Source of the DNA: Pieris napi | Taxonomy: Eukaryota; Arthropoda; Insecta; Lepidoptera; Pieridae | DNA length: 64,000 nt | NCBI RefSeq assembly: GCF_905475465.1 | Contig: NC_062253.1 | Coordinates: forward strand, 1,426,001 to 1,490,000 | Reading direction: 5' to 3' | Part shown: positions 63,736-64,000 of the stretch, in pieces | Position numbering within the stretch: the stretch's first letter is position 1 | How the letters are laid out: each line of letters starts with the position of its first letter | Program-made: the position numbers and the translations under genes | Notes under the pieces: model-generated | The model's input: only the letters and a program-made list of their open reading frames with translations | The model's database searches: none | Told to the model about the DNA's origin: nothing

Positions 63736-64000
63736 GAAATGATAACCAAATGTACGTAAATTAATTCATAATGTTCCCAAATAGTTCCCTTACTAATCCA
63801 TATTGTATTGTATATCTAAGACACCACCTCTTGCATATTAAACGTATTAAAACGTCTCTAGCACGCTATAAAAATAAATGTTGCCAGTTCGACAATATTT
63901 TCCCAAACTAATGGGTTAAAACGTCTGCGCTTAAGCAAATCGTCTCCTAGCAATAATGCTAAACGGTGAACAGTGAAGTGGAAAGTTTTAAAAAGGATTT

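Overview
This is nuclear DNA of a moth or butterfly (Lepidoptera), AT-rich, with one multi-exon gene in a sea of mobile-element remains. The lepidopteran call rests on the repeats: short Helitron-like elements ending in CTAG behind a small hairpin, non-LTR retrotransposon ends with (TTTGAG)n tails, tRNA-headed SINEs, many PIF/Harbinger-like deletion derivatives, and an insect rhodopsin-class neuropeptide receptor.

The one host gene I can support is on the + strand. It spans about 31.4-60.3 kb, with seven coding exons that splice in phase to a 462-residue seven-helix GPCR. The N-terminal signal-like segment, DRW motif, NPLIY motif and paired extracellular cysteines place it near insect allatotropin/orexin-type receptors. 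A non-coding 5' exon must lie upstream, because the first coding exon begins with a splice acceptor. The six introns measure about 10.2, 0.9, 5.2, 2.4, 6.5 and 2.2 kb and are largely mobile-element debris.

Layout. 0-5.3 kb: a LINE ORF fragment split by a 3.5-kb hAT-like element with an 8-bp target duplication; the hAT itself carries a Helitron and a Harbinger-like element. 5.3-31.4 kb: no host gene, but Helitron-like, Harbinger-like, SINE and LINE pieces, a partial 5S rRNA copy, and nested foldback elements. 31.4-60.5 kb: the receptor gene. Its intron 1 holds a small two-exon minus-strand helix-turn-helix relic of transposon type. Its intron 3 holds a 2.3-kb near-perfect inverted-repeat element inserted inside an older 3-bp-TSD MITE. 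Its intron 5 holds a MITE 23 bp from a splice donor, a 5'-truncated RTE retrotransposon with an intact 799-codon ORF, and a mariner relic next to the exon 6 acceptor. 60.5-64 kb: repeats, including a Harbinger-like derivative that keeps the start of a MADF-like ORF.

Functionally the window is one neuropeptide-receptor locus whose introns have been enlarged by transposition. The other ORFs are element proteins or chance frames. All family names come from reading the sequence by eye; no database search was possible.
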